NCBI GenBank assembly: GCA_025175895.1
Contig: CM046001.1
Span: forward strand, 48,173,719 to 48,237,718
Direction: 5' to 3'
Length of the DNA stretch: 64,000 nucleotides
DNA from: Wurfbainia villosa
Taxonomy: Eukaryota; Streptophyta; Magnoliopsida; Zingiberales; Zingiberaceae
Below are positions 11,806 to 22,079 of this stretch, piece after piece (position 1 is the stretch's first letter; every line of letters begins with the position of its first letter). The translations under genes were made by a program, and so were the position numbers. The notes under the pieces were generated by a model. That model saw nothing but the letters and a program-made list of their open reading frames with translations. It ran no database searches and was not told where the DNA came from.

Positions 11806-13089
11806 TGTTGGAATGTCGGTGGCCGGCTAGAGGGGGGTGAATAGCCCTCAATCATCGTACGGTGGAATACGATCATTCGTCGTGCGTCACTTGTCTACAG
11901 TTGTCGTTAGCGCAGCGAAAACAATAGAAACAAATAGAAATACTAACAATAACATAAGCACACACAAATACATACGATATACGCGATTTGGAACTGAATG
12001 GTTCCTACTCCACGGGCGAGCTCACCGAGCTCTAGTTATGCGCACGACACTAACTAAACTCCTTCTCGACAACACGTCGGAGGTGGAGAAACCTCGTACA
12101 AGCAATTACAAAGTAATACATGAAGTACAAACAAGAATACAAATACAATACAAAAGAAAACTTTTCACCAATTGTTTTTGATTACTTGCTTGTTGCTTAC
12201 TTTTATTTGCTCTTGAAGGTCTGGAATGCAATAGAAATTCCCCTCCAAAGTCACCCCAAAAGTCTTGGCGAAATCCTCCATCTCGAGCTCCATTTATAAC
12301 CTGCATCGAGCTGATTCCACGCCCATCAATCAACTGATCGTGACCATCAGTCGACTGGTCCTGTAGCCGTTGTCTCAAAATGGCCAGATCCACATTGGAC
12401 AAGCTCCAACGGATCACCCATCAGTCGACTGATCATGCCCATTAGTCGACTGATGAACTAGTAGTCGACTGTCCAGTCGGCTACGGAGTGTTCTATGCCT
12501 GCGACACTTCCATCAGTCGACTATAATTCCTTGGCAATCGACTGCTGTCGACATCAGTCGACTGCCAATCCTTGGCAGTCGACTGCCAGGCCACAAAACT
12601 GTAGTCTAACACCAGTCGAACCCTAGTCGACTTGGATCAGTTGAACCGACACCTGTGCCAGTCGACTGCTGTCGGGTAAACCTCAAACACCATGTTGTTT
12701 GAGCATCCGACCATCGGGTAAACTTTCAAACACCAAGTTTAAGCATCCGACACTCAGTCTTAGCCACTTGGTCAAGTCCACCTCATCCTCCCAAGCGCAC
12801 GACTTCTCAATGTCATCCCACACCAAGCCTCATGCTTGGATTTTCACCGCCAAGGCTACATACTTGGACTTACGTGGCCAACCCATGTTGGACTTTCCAA
12901 CACCAAACCCTATGCCTGGATTCCCAACACCAAGCTCCATGCTTGGACTTTTCACCACCAAGGCTACACATTTGGATTTACGTGGCCAACTCATGTTGGA
13001 CTTCCCATGACAATCCCATGTCATGCGTTTTATCTAATATCAAAATATAGTTAGAGTCAAACTCGAGTCCTGGGCCGATTGCACCAACA
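11806..13089 (-). repeat. TRG-C 5' LTR
   Basis: This 1,284-bp LTR starts TGTTGGAATG and ends GCACCAACA. It carries the motif CTAGAGGGGGGTGAATAGC at about 11828. CAGTCGACTG and close variants occur densely between 12415 and 12670. From 12823 to 13012 there is a rearranged form of the hairpin-rich repeats of TRG-B, with CATGCTTGGA and CATGTTGGAC words at irregular spacing. Confidence 0.85.
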
Positions 13090-13370
13090 AGAACCTGCTA
13101 GGTAAAAATAAAAATCACTTTGAACCTACATGATAGTGATTAAGGAGAAGTCGACCATTGTGCACCATGAGATGGAAACAGGGGGCACACGACCTAGCCA
13201 CGTGTTTTCACACGGCTGTGTCCCACCTTCCAGCGGTGCACACGACATGGCCGTGTGTTTTCACACGATTGTGTCACGTAGGGGTTAAATAGAATACACC
13301 GTGTGTTTTCGCCCCAAATGCGTCGTGTGCTTTGAGAGCAAGTACTATTTTCAGGTACCTACACTGAATT
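13090..13370. other. Athila-derived spacer with ACACGGCCGTGT-like inverted repeats
   Basis: No credible gene. Words of the type CACACGGCTGTGT, CACGACATGGCCGTGTG and CACACGATTGTGT recur, a feature often seen in this class of plant Gypsy DNA. Confidence 0.5.
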
Positions 13371-13915
13371 ATGGCAAGTACTATTTTTGGTTGTAGGGTG
13401 AGTGATGGTGTAGTGAGAGCAAGTGAGCTGCTTTACTTATGGGACATGCTACAAGAAAGGAGTAACATTGATGTAGGGTCCCATTTCATTAGACACTTAG
13501 TGAAAATGGGCAAAGCGGCGAGAGGAGAGATTATTGTGGGGGCCTACTTACCCACATTTGCCATAGGATGGGGTACGACTACACCGCGCTAGATAGTATA
13601 GAGGGGAGCCCTAGGATCGACTTAGGAGTGTGTATGACCATGAAGATGATAGTGAGAAAGGTACACTCCTTGTGCTTTGTAAGGAAAAACCTATCATCCT
13701 TTAGGCTCCCCGACCCCGATCGTACCACCATCACCACACGCACCAACTGGCGCTTAGACTTGATAGTGGAGTCCCCGCCATATGAGGGATCATCCCATCG
13801 GCACCCATCTCTCCCCCTTTACATCACTCTCCCTCCAGTCCACGCATTCTTAGGAGCCCACCTAGTTCACATCGACATGAGCCTACACCTACACCACCAC
13901 CTTTTCTACTTTTGA
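13371..13915 (+). pseudogene. Athila ORF1/env-like downstream region, frameshifted
   Basis: A first frame (13371-13592) reads VSDGVVRASELLYLWDML and VGSHFIRHLVKMGKAARG, which resembles the plant 'ATHILA ORF-1' protein family (a YLW..L core followed by a hydrophobic helix). It shifts at about 13580 into a second frame reaching 13915. I see no clear signal peptide or transmembrane pair in these fragments, so an envelope function cannot be claimed. The position between pol and the 3' LTR fits the extra ORF of Athila elements. Family assignment is from memory of motif style. Confidence 0.5.
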
Positions 13916-14792
13916 GAAGGATGTAGTTACATTTGCCTATGATTTTTTGGAGTTTCGATCGCACCTCGATGACATATATATTGAGCAGTAGACGCAGAGG
14001 CAACGATGGGAGGAGCAGAGCACCTACATGCAGACAAAGTTTTAGGGCTTCCGGGAGCACTTCCAATGGGTTGAGGAGTTCTATGACGAGGCCCGTGTCT
14101 GCTTCTAGGGGAGGCTGCCCGTCGCTAGGAGAAGACCACCTACCACCAAGAGATGCGGCAACACATGCATGCCCAACAGGAACAGTGGGCTAGGGAGGAG
14201 GGGCATCAAGCAACCACTGCATCCACTAACTCTCAGATCGACCACATGTACATGTGGCATCAGCGGCTCAACACAAGATTCTCCTAGGATCCTGAGATGC
14301 CGAGGCTACCGTACATTCCACCTCGTCCACCATACTAGAGGTATGCTTCGCTTAAGTCTGGGGGGACCCCAAGTTTTGATTTATTTTGTTTCTTGTAGTA
14401 GTTTCTTTCCTGATATTTGCATTATGGTTAGCATTCATTTGTTCATGCATAAGTTGTTTAGTTGGTTTCAGTACTTAATTTTTGTTATCTATAAAGATGC
14501 CTCAGTAGTATTTTTAAAGTTTTGTTCATGAGTTGTTTCCATGGGTAGCTTAACTTTATTTACCTTGTGGTATTTTATTTTATTTGCTCTAATGAATATT
14601 CTAGACTTACATTGGTTAGCTTTTATTTTTACACCTACACATGATGAACATTCTGAAAGAGAAAATCTAGTACGTACCTAGTTATGATTCATCTCAGTAG
14701 TCTAGTACCTTAGAATCCATAGGTGACTCTTGATTTAGCATTTTAGTTACTGGAGATGCTCGGATTGTGGAAGCCCATTCGGAAAAATCAAA

Positions 14793-14895
14793 ATCCCAAG
14801 AGAGAGAGAAAAGAAAGAAAGAAAAAAATGGAATAAGAAAAGAAAAAAAGAAAGAAAAAGAGAGCAAGAAAAAAAATTTGAAAGAAAAAAAAGAT
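14793..14895 (+). repeat. Purine (A/G) low-complexity tract
   Basis: About 100 bp almost entirely of A and G (GAGAGAGAAAAGAAAGAAAG type). It lies in the 3' untranslated part of the Athila-like element, upstream of its polypurine tract. Confidence 0.9.
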
Positions 14896-15299
14896 TATGA
14901 GGGATAAAAAAATAGTTGTCGTGGGTGGAAATGGTTAGGTGCCCCTTTGAGACTGAGTTAGGTTATTGGGGAAACACCTACCAATTTCTCTCAATACTGA
15001 GCACGCCTTTAAGACTTTGTGCTAGATCTAGAGAACGACCCTCATTTTGGGCAGGTAAGTGCCTAAGAGCCAGAGACCTTAGGAAAGCTATAGGATGGCG
15101 ACTTAATTTACCATGGAACGAGTATCCCCTAAGAAGATTCGCTTAGCACGAGCATGAGAAGCTAACTTAGTGAATTTCTAGAACATATCTATTTTACTTT
15201 GATTGCAAATACCACTTGATAAATCACATGCTAAGTATGAAACAATACCTTTTTAAAATTTCATGGCACTGAGGTTTGCTTGAGGATAAGCAAAGATCT

Positions 15300-15313
15300 A
15301 AGTCTGGGGGAAT
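15300..15313 (+). other. Athila-like polypurine tract
   Basis: AAGTCTGGGGGAAT lies immediately before the LTR start TGATGTGAGC at 15314. The wording is characteristic of Athila and related plant Gypsy elements. Confidence 0.8.
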
Positions 15314-15453
15314 TGATGTGAGCAAAACATATAGGGTTTTAGGAGTAGTTTTCGCTCACATCTCATTTCTTTTTATGTTTGTTTCATTCATATTTTACTT
15401 TATTTTGCATGCATTTCCTTTTTCTAGTTCAGAGATCTGCTCATTGTACTTTT

Positions 15454-15651
15454 TGTTGGGAGTATGAGGAATACAATCAAAGTCCCACATTGGTAAGACA
15501 TGGAAAAGATCATGTGCTTATAAGAAAAAAGATATCTCCATTGGCATGAGGCCTTTTGGGTAAAGCCCAAAAACAAAACCATGAGGGCTTAGGCCCAAAG
15601 TGGACAATATCATGCCATTGTGGAGATATGTGGAGCTTATAAGCACTAACA
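15454..15651 (+). repeat. TRIM 5' LTR
   Basis: 198 bp, TG...CA. It includes a short inverted repeat around CCTTTTGGGTAAAGCCCAAAA and the words TTAGGCCCAAAGTGGACAAT, common in plant TRIM LTRs. Confidence 0.95.
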
Positions 15652-15653
15652 AT

Positions 15654-15666
15654 TGGTATCAGAGCC
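15654..15666 (+). other. TRIM primer binding site
   Basis: TGGTATCAGAGCC matches initiator tRNA-Met perfectly over 13 bases and lies two bases after the 5' LTR. Confidence 0.95.
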
Positions 15667-15876
15667 ATGGTCCATGTCAAGCCATGAACCTCGAACGAAG
15701 GAAGTTGAGCTCCCACGTCCGGATCAAGAGAACCAGACATCAGGAAGGAAGTCTAGTTGGGTCGGGGGGACCGAACAACTGGCAGGAAGTCCTGGTGGGT
15801 TGAAGATCGGACATCAAGCAGAGAAAATCCTTCGAGGAGGGATAGGCTTGAGGGGGGGCCCAATGTGGTCCTTCGT

Positions 15877-15889
15877 TTGAGGGGGGGAT
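15877..15889 (+). other. TRIM polypurine tract
   Basis: TTGAGGGGGGGAT ends directly at the 3' LTR. A similar TTGAGGGGGGG word occurs at about 15848-15858. Confidence 0.85.
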
Positions 15890-16087
15890 TGTTGGGAGTA
15901 TGAGGAATACAATCAAAGTCCCACATTGGTAAGACATGGAAAAGATCATGTGCTTATAAGAAAAAAGATATCTCCATTGGCATGAGGCCTTTTGGGTAAA
16001 GCCCAAAAATAAAACCATGAGGGCTTAGACCCAAAGTGGACAATATCATGCCATTGTGGAGATATGTGGAGCTTATAAGCACTAACA
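15890..16087 (+). repeat. TRIM 3' LTR
   Basis: 198 bp, matching the 5' LTR except for AAAACAAAAC to AAAATAAAAC and TTAGGCCC to TTAGACCC. Both look like C-to-T or G-to-A changes. Confidence 0.95.
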
Positions 16088-16219
16088 CTTTTGTGTGCAG
16101 GACAACATTATACGGGGAAAATGGCGCACTTTTGGAGCGAAAAGAAGACATTTGGCAGCTAGAACAGAATGACACACACCCTGACCCTGTGAAAACACAT
16201 GGTCTGTGCCAAAGTGCCA

Positions 16220-16238
16220 CACATGGCCTGGCCATGTG
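16220..16238. repeat. Perfect 9-bp inverted repeat with 1-nt loop
   Basis: CACATGGCC-T-GGCCATGTG. It is followed by CCACATAGCCATGTGG, another near-perfect palindrome. Both lie upstream of the LTR TATA box. Confidence 0.95.
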
Positions 16239-16320
16239 GATCCACATAGCCATGTGGCACTGTGCGATTCAGATACAATTCGATTATTTTCCAAGTTTCG
16301 GGGAGATCCAGGCTGATGTC

Positions 16321-16329
16321 TATATAAAG
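16321..16329 (+). promoter_or_regulatory. TATA box candidate, Athila-like LTR
   Basis: TATATAAAG in the LTR, in the element's sense and followed by a GC-richer leader. This is the expected place for the U3 promoter. Confidence 0.55.
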
Positions 16330-17288
16330 GAGGCTATGCCCAACCCTTAGAGGGGAGGCACGACGGCCGGGACGACACTCCGACGCCCTAAAAAATTCAG
16401 AAACTCGCAACGGGGAGGAAGAAAGCCATTGGAGATCGATGTTCTGCACTACAACGCCGGAGAGAAGAGCCACATTGCATTGTAATTTCTGTTCTTTGCA
16501 TAATATCCATTATTTATATGAATATGATCATACTTTGTGTCTCTCCTCTCATATTTATGGAGTAGATTCTTCGATTCTAGGATTAGGGAGTAGTTTGTGT
16601 GTGTAGAACATGTTATTCCAAATTAAATTATGTTTTTGAGTTTGTATTTGCAATTTGTATTAGTTTAGACCGATATCTATGTGTTTTGGTTTTCTATCTA
16701 CTGTGCTATCCAATACGAGGGGTGACAATCCTCGTATCTAAGATTTAGGAGAATTAAGGAGGAACCTAGGAGTTGGCCTCATCTCTTGTAACTGTGGATA
16801 GAAGGGTGCGATAGAATTGGAAACTATTCGTCACAGGGATTGATTTGACATCCTCGTACCGCCTATCCCGTCCTAATGCCAGGGGTCGACTTGGTAAGGA
16901 AGCGATAGCTCCTGATAAATGCGAAGGTTCATCGGGGGAGTGTATGATGTCCCTTCCACAAGGGTATAGTTAGACTTTTAGACAACACCCAATTGATAGC
17001 ATGTTTTGCGACACACAAGCGAAACCGAAATCCTAGAATTCCTTCCAAAGACTAGCAGCAAGCTTTTTCTTCTTCCGTGTGACACCGTATTGAGTTAGGA
17101 CCACTGACAACCCTCGCAATCACAACTATTAGAACTGAATTCCGAACAATAACGTCCACTTAACAAATTGGTACTCAAATATTAGTCCTTGTGGGATCAA
17201 TAATCTTTTTATTACTTGAAGACATCCGTGCACTTTGAGTCCTCGACGTTCTCCGTCGTGAGATTTGAGGTCGCATTCGCGTGCATCA

Positions 17289-18736
17289 CTAATGTCACCC
17301 CTAACAGGGTTCACTATAACGGCAATTACTAGATATGTAATGAATTATGCGGAGGAATGTGAGTGATATAGATGGGATCTATCCCTCCCATATGAGGGAT
17401 ATTTGGCCTCTTGATAGAGTATGACCACGAAATGCATGACCATGCTCAAATGAGTCAATAAGAGATATTGAGCTCATTTGTTTGAGTGAGTCTACTTGGG
17501 GATCAAGAAACACAAAGATCGATAAGGGGATGACATAGTCTATGCCTTATTGATCGATCTAAGATATCAAGGATAGAAGGAATCTGTTATACATGATAAT
17601 AGTCACGGAAAGGTTGTCGAATCTCGACTTTCTTGTAGCTTGGGTAGAAATGATGTATTGCTAGATGCCGCTCATTGCTTATGTATCAAAAATGGTTTTA
17701 GATACATTGTCAATGTTATGAGAGCCTATAGGGTCACACACAAAGATCATGTTTTGGAGAAGTGTTCATTTTATTTTGACTAAATGAATCATTAGTTAAT
17801 TGAATGGACTAGAATGAGTTAGACTCATTGCTTGGCTAAATTTGAGTTGGACTCAAATTGGTTTATTTTGAGTTAGACTCAAGTGAAACCAATTGAATAA
17901 GGTAAGCATGATTAATGATGATTAATCATGCATGCAAATAGATTAATGCATGAAATAGATTAATTGCATGTAATAGGATATAATGCCTCAACGTTGCATG
18001 CATGCATGCAAATGGAGTTTTGCATGAAATAGGATTTAATGCAAAATGAGGTTAGCATGATTAATGATGATTAATCTTGCATGAAATGGGATTTCAAAAT
18101 CTCTCAACGTTACATGCAAATAGAGGCTAATGCATGCAAAGCAAATGTGATTTATTGCATGCAAATGAGATTTAATGGATGCAAATGGGGGTTTCATGTA
18201 AATGGGAGATTAATGCATTAAGAGATATTTAATGCATAGAAAAATGAAATGGGATTGAGTCTCTTCTCTTCTCAACGTGAAGGGTGGATGAAGAAGTGGA
18301 TTTTCATTTTTTTCTCCATGGTTTTGTGTGGCTGTGCATCCCATTTTTCTGGAGGTATCCCATTTTATGCTTGGCATTCATTTTTCCATCTCCCTTTCTT
18401 TTGGTGAAGCCATAGTCTTTGGTGGAGAGTCTTTGTGTGGTTGCTAGCACAACCAAAGGTTCATCTCCTTCTCCAAGATAGCATTTGTGTGGATACCTTG
18501 GAGATACTGTTGTCCTTACTGTATTGAGATCCGACTGTGTTTGGCTAGCGGGATTGCAAAGGGCTTTGCAGCAAAGGTATACTTCTTCTCCTAGATAAGA
18601 TCTTGACAAAGTAGGATAATAGATTTATATGTATTGCATGGATCTCTGGAGGGATCCGACATTTATTTTGTTTCTGCTGCGGTTGTGCAAAGTGTTTCAC
18701 CCGTGAACACATGCGATATGACACGGATCCCTACAA
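17289..18736 (+). repeat. Truncated LTR-like sequence of a Copia element (X)
   Basis: There is no credible gene in this 1.4-kb stretch. Wording such as GAGAGCCTATAGGGTCACACAC and a 3' section with TTTCTGCTGCGGTTGTGC ending GATCCCTACA resembles solo LTR F (GAACCTATTTAGTCACACGC, TTGCTTCCGCTGTGCTC, ending CCCAACA). It is thus probably an LTR lacking its 5' part. The middle (17900-18250) is rich in near-repeats of TTAATGCATGCAAATG. No primer site follows its right end; it abuts a truncated Copia-2. Confidence 0.45.
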
Positions 18737-19960
18737 CTTTCTACTGCACCAACTCACTAGACTCGAGCCGAGAAATTGACAACAATCACTCGTGTTCTTT
18801 CTATCGAGTTTACTACCGGCATAATCCCAGTCGGAGTAGCCGATTAGTTCAAACTCGTTAGATCTAGGGTACCAAATTCCTACGTTTAGTGTACCCTTTA
18901 GGTATCTAAGGATACGTTTAACTAACGTTAGGTACGACTCCTTAGCACAAGTTTGAAATCTTGCACACATACTTACTACGAATAATATATCGGGTCGACT
19001 CGCAGTTAAGTATAGAAGACTACCTATTGCGCTCCTATAGTATTTTAAGTCTATTGATTTTCCTTCTAAGTCTTCTCCTATATTAACATTTGTGGCCATT
19101 GATGTATTTATTATCTTAGCATTTTGCATTCCGAATCTATTAATTAATTCCTTAGCATATTTATGTTGATGTAGGTAAATTCCTTCTTTAGTTTGTTTAA
19201 TTTGTATGCCTAGAAAGAATGTTAATTCTCCTACTAAGTTCATTTCAAATTCACTTTCCATTAGTGAAATGAACTCGTTTAGTAGAATTGAGTTGGTTAT
19301 TCCAAAGATTATATCGTCTACGTAAATTTGGGCAATAAAGATTTCTTTACCTACGGATTTTACAAAGAGGGTTGGGTCGACTAAGCCTTGACTAAACCCT
19401 TTAGACATGAGATAAATAGAGAGCCTTTCATACCAAGCTCTAGGAGCTTGTTTTAGTTGATATAAGGCTTTCTTAAGTTTAAAAACATGGTCAGATTTGT
19501 CTAAGCTTTCGAATCCTGGGGGTTGGCTAACATAGACTTCTTCCTTAATGTAACCATTTAAGAATGCTAACTTGACATCCATTTGAAATAGTTTAAATTC
19601 TCGATGTGCAGCGTATGCTAACAACATTTTGATTGTTTCTAGTCTATCTATGGGGGCATAGGTTTCATCGTAATCTAACCCTTCTACTTGACTAAAACCC
19701 TTAGCGACTAGTCTTGCCTTATTTCTAACTACTTCCCCTTGGTAATCGAGTTTGTTTCGGAATACCCACCTTGTTCTAATAATTGATTTATCTTTAGGTG
19801 GGGGTACTAATTCCCAAACTTCGTTTTTAGTGAATTGAGTTAACTCTGCTTGCGTAGCAATAATCCAATCGGGATCAAGAAGAGCTTGTTCAATTGATTT
19901 GGGTTCGATTTTCGAGATTAAAGAGATTTGACTAAGATTTTCTGTATGATGCTCTAGTTC
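18737..19960 (-). pseudogene. Copia-2 reverse transcriptase and partial RNase H
   Basis: The frame appears open from about 19960 to the truncation. It begins with the RT_2 (RVT_2) entry region ([37 protein letters not shown]) and the [14 protein letters not shown] block, and contains the catalytic YVDDIIFG with two Asp. It continues through [22 protein letters not shown] and the connection region [16 protein letters not shown]. RNase H begins with [23 protein letters not shown] (first catalytic Asp) and is cut at SWCSRKL, so the later catalytic positions are lost. It would copy element RNA into cDNA. The truncation makes it non-functional as a whole. Confidence 0.9.
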
Positions 19961-20099
19961 GAACCCCTAGGTTGGGATCACCTATTACTTGATCAATAGG
20001 ATGATTTGATTGTAACCTAGACTGACTCGGGTTAGGACTTATACTAGACTCATTTTCATAGTTAGATTCGGGTCTAGTATTAATTGGTTCATCAATGGG

Positions 20100-21370
20100 T
20101 TATACTTCGGGTTTTGTGGGTTCATCTCCTTCATCGAATACAACATTAATGGTTTCTTCAATCTTAAGGGTTTCATTATTGTAGACCCTATAGGCTCTAC
20201 TTGTGGTTGAGTATCCTAGGAATATTCCGGTGTTTGTTTTAGAGGTGAATTTTTCTAGGTAGTCCTTCGTATTTAGGATATGTACCCTACATCCAAATAC
20301 TCTAAAGTATTTAATGTTAGGTACTCTATCATGGTAGATTTCATATGAGGTCTTAAGGTGCCTCTTGACTATTAGAATTTTATTTTGGACATAACAAGTT
20401 GTACTAACGACTTCTACCCAAAATCTATCGGGTAGGTTGTACTCGTTTAGCATGTTCTAGCGACTTCTTGTAGGGTTCTATTCTTTCACTCGACTAGACC
20501 ATTTTGTTGTGGGGATCTAGGATAGGAGAAATCATTATGGTATCCATTTAGGTTACAGAAGTCGGTGAACCAATGGTTTTTGAATTCACCACCATGATCA
20601 CTTCTAAGTCTTTTAATCTTAAGGTTGTTTTCGTTTTCTATTAACTTACATAAGTTGGTGAGTTGATCTAAGGTTTCACTTTTGTGTTTAAGTAACCTAA
20701 CCCAGGTAAACCTAGAGTAGTCTTCAATTATGACTAAACAAAATTGACTTCCGTTTAGTGACTTGGCTCCATGAGAATCGAATAGGTCCAAGTGTAGGAG
20801 CTCAAGCACACTTTTTGTTCGTTCTTGGTTAGTTAGTTAATGTTGTGCCCTAGTTTATTTACCTTGTTGACAAGCATTACAGATTTTATTATCCAAATTG
20901 TTAAGGTTAGGCAAGCCTCTGACTAAACCACTCTGACTCATTTTGTGAACGAGTCTTGGGTGCGAGTGGCTGAGTCGTCGGTGCCACAACCAAGATTCCT
21001 CTTGCTGTGTCATAAGACACTTGGTTGAGGAGTTGGGTAAATTAATTGTATAGATGTTGCTATTCCTAGTTCCTTTAAGTATTATTTTAGAGAGTTCATT
21101 AGTTTTAATTAAGCATTCATTTTCTAAGAATATAACCTTATAGTTGTTGTCACACAATTAGCTTACACTAAGTAAATTGTACTCAAAATTTTTGACTAAT
21201 AAAACATTTCGAATTGTAAAGTTAGAGTTTAGCTCAATATCACCTGATCTGATGATTTTTGAGCTTGCTGTTGTTTTTGAAAGCTATCGATCGTTGACTT
21301 TTGAATCTAAGCTTTGAAAATTTCAGTTGGTCCCCGATCATGTGTCGGGAGCACCCACTGTCCAACATCC
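20100..21370 (-). pseudogene. Copia-2 protease, gag-pre-integrase and integrase
   Basis: Protease remnants occur at about 21370-21250 (LDSG..RHM type). Gag-pre-integrase follows (21157-20855, HRRLSHSHPRLVHK and CNACQQGK), then the integrase core (20809-20486, LDLFDSHGAKS, LRSDHGGEF, QQNGLVE) and the C-terminal part (20453-20100, LNEYNLPDRFW, LGYSTTSRAYRVYN). An in-frame stop at about 21158 interrupts the protease (SVS*LC). A frame change at about 20460-20486 follows the integrase Glu. Motifs and spacing match Copia-1. The remaining 19961-20099 is linker to RT. Confidence 0.85.
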
Positions 21371-22079
21371 ATTGACGCTACACGAATATTAGTTGGATCG
21401 GATATTGGAATTTTAAAAGTTGGTTGAAGTTTATTAATCCTAAGAATCATCTTGCCCTTTCTACATGATCAAACATGTTATCCTTATGTGTTTTGTGAGA
21501 TGACTTCAATTTTACTTGTTTAGATTTAGTGAATTGAAACTAATCAACCTTGGGTTAGATTCGGATTTAACCCTTAGCTCATCAAGTAACCTTTTTGAGA
21601 AATTGGCTTCCAGGTCGTGGCGAGGCACAAAGGCTTTCTTTGATCGGAACAACGACCACTTCTTTAGATAAAGCCAAATTCAAGAAATCGATTACTTGAG
21701 TCACTTAAGATTACTTCTTGGTCTAACTAGTTAAGGATATGGTGAGGTAGCTTTAGCTAGTTCAACTCAGTTGAGTGCACCGAGCTAGATACGCATTATC
21801 TAACTTGGACACACAGGACTTCGTTTCTCTAACGTACTATCATCTCGCTGCTTTCTAGTACTATGTTGTCAAGAATTTACTAGTTATAGATCCTATCTAA
21901 CCGTTCTAAAAATTAAAACAAAATACCTAAGCATGCAAAGTCTAATTTCAAGGAATAGCACAAACAAATTTTGTACTGGCTCCCCCTGGACCATTGAATC
22001 AATTCGGTCTCTCCACATAGTGGATTTGGTCCTTGGGAACCCAGTACTTGTTAGATTCTACTTGTGAAATTAAAGCGGT
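21371..22079 (-). other. Copia-2 gag-protease linker, degenerate
   Basis: No domain recognised. It aligns in order with 1241-1912 of Copia-1 and contains the same phrases (TTTTGTACTGGCTCCCCCTG in both regions). Confidence 0.5.

Larger units (their letters stand above)
10346..13089 (-). mobile_element. TRG-C: gag-only LTR element, right part
   Basis: The visible parts are the gag (cut at 10346 by Copia-1), a primer site and the 5' LTR 11806-13089. The remaining interior and the 3' LTR must lie left of the window. LTR and gag match TRG-B in motif order and wording, so they are one family. The 5-mer after the LTR is AGAAC; its partner is not visible. To the right it abuts Athila-like sequence. 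Confidence 0.8.
15454..16087 (+). mobile_element. Complete TRIM (miniature LTR retrotransposon)
   Basis: This 634-bp element has two 198-bp LTRs (15454-15651 and 15890-16087) starting TGTTGGGAGT and ending GCACTAACA. The LTRs differ at only two positions that I can see, both transitions. The 5-bp target duplication is CTTTT (15449-15453 and 16088-16092). The primer site TGGTATCAGAGCC is at 15654-15666 and a purine run TTGAGGGGGGGAT at 15877-15889. The 238-bp interior has no coding capacity, so it must be moved by enzymes of another element. Its LTR lacks a 5S rRNA-like domain, so it is not Cassandra. Confidence 0.95.
13090..17288 (+). mobile_element. Athila-like Gypsy element, 3' part
   Basis: Only the 3' end is present: a decayed ORF region (13371-13915), an A/G-rich tract (14793-14895), a polypurine tract (15300-15313) and a 3' LTR starting at 15314. 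The run AAGTCTGGGGGAAT before the LTR, the text around CTTGAGGATAAGCAAAG and the LTR end around CATCCGTGCACTTTG are typical of plant Athila elements. The upstream gag-pol is missing, cut at the TRG-C boundary. The exact LTR end near 17288 (GTGCATCA) is an estimate. Confidence 0.7.
15314..17288 (+). repeat. Athila-like 3' LTR, interrupted by a TRIM
   Basis: It starts TGATGTGAGC and, with the TRIM removed, is about 1.3 kb. Downstream of the insertion it contains a promoter candidate TATATAAAG (16321-16329), a perfect inverted repeat at 16220-16238 and a long AT-rich U5. The end near GTGCATCA (17288) is inferred because the partner LTR is not in the window. Confidence 0.65.

Noticed and set aside
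13371..13915. Host gene candidate in the Athila segment
   Set aside because: The wording fits the plant Athila downstream ORF, it is frameshifted, and it lies between element borders and upstream of the element's own polypurine tract.
15454..16087. Possible Cassandra TRIM
   Set aside because: Cassandra LTRs carry a 5S rRNA-like domain with RNA polymerase III boxes; none is visible in the 198-bp LTRs here.
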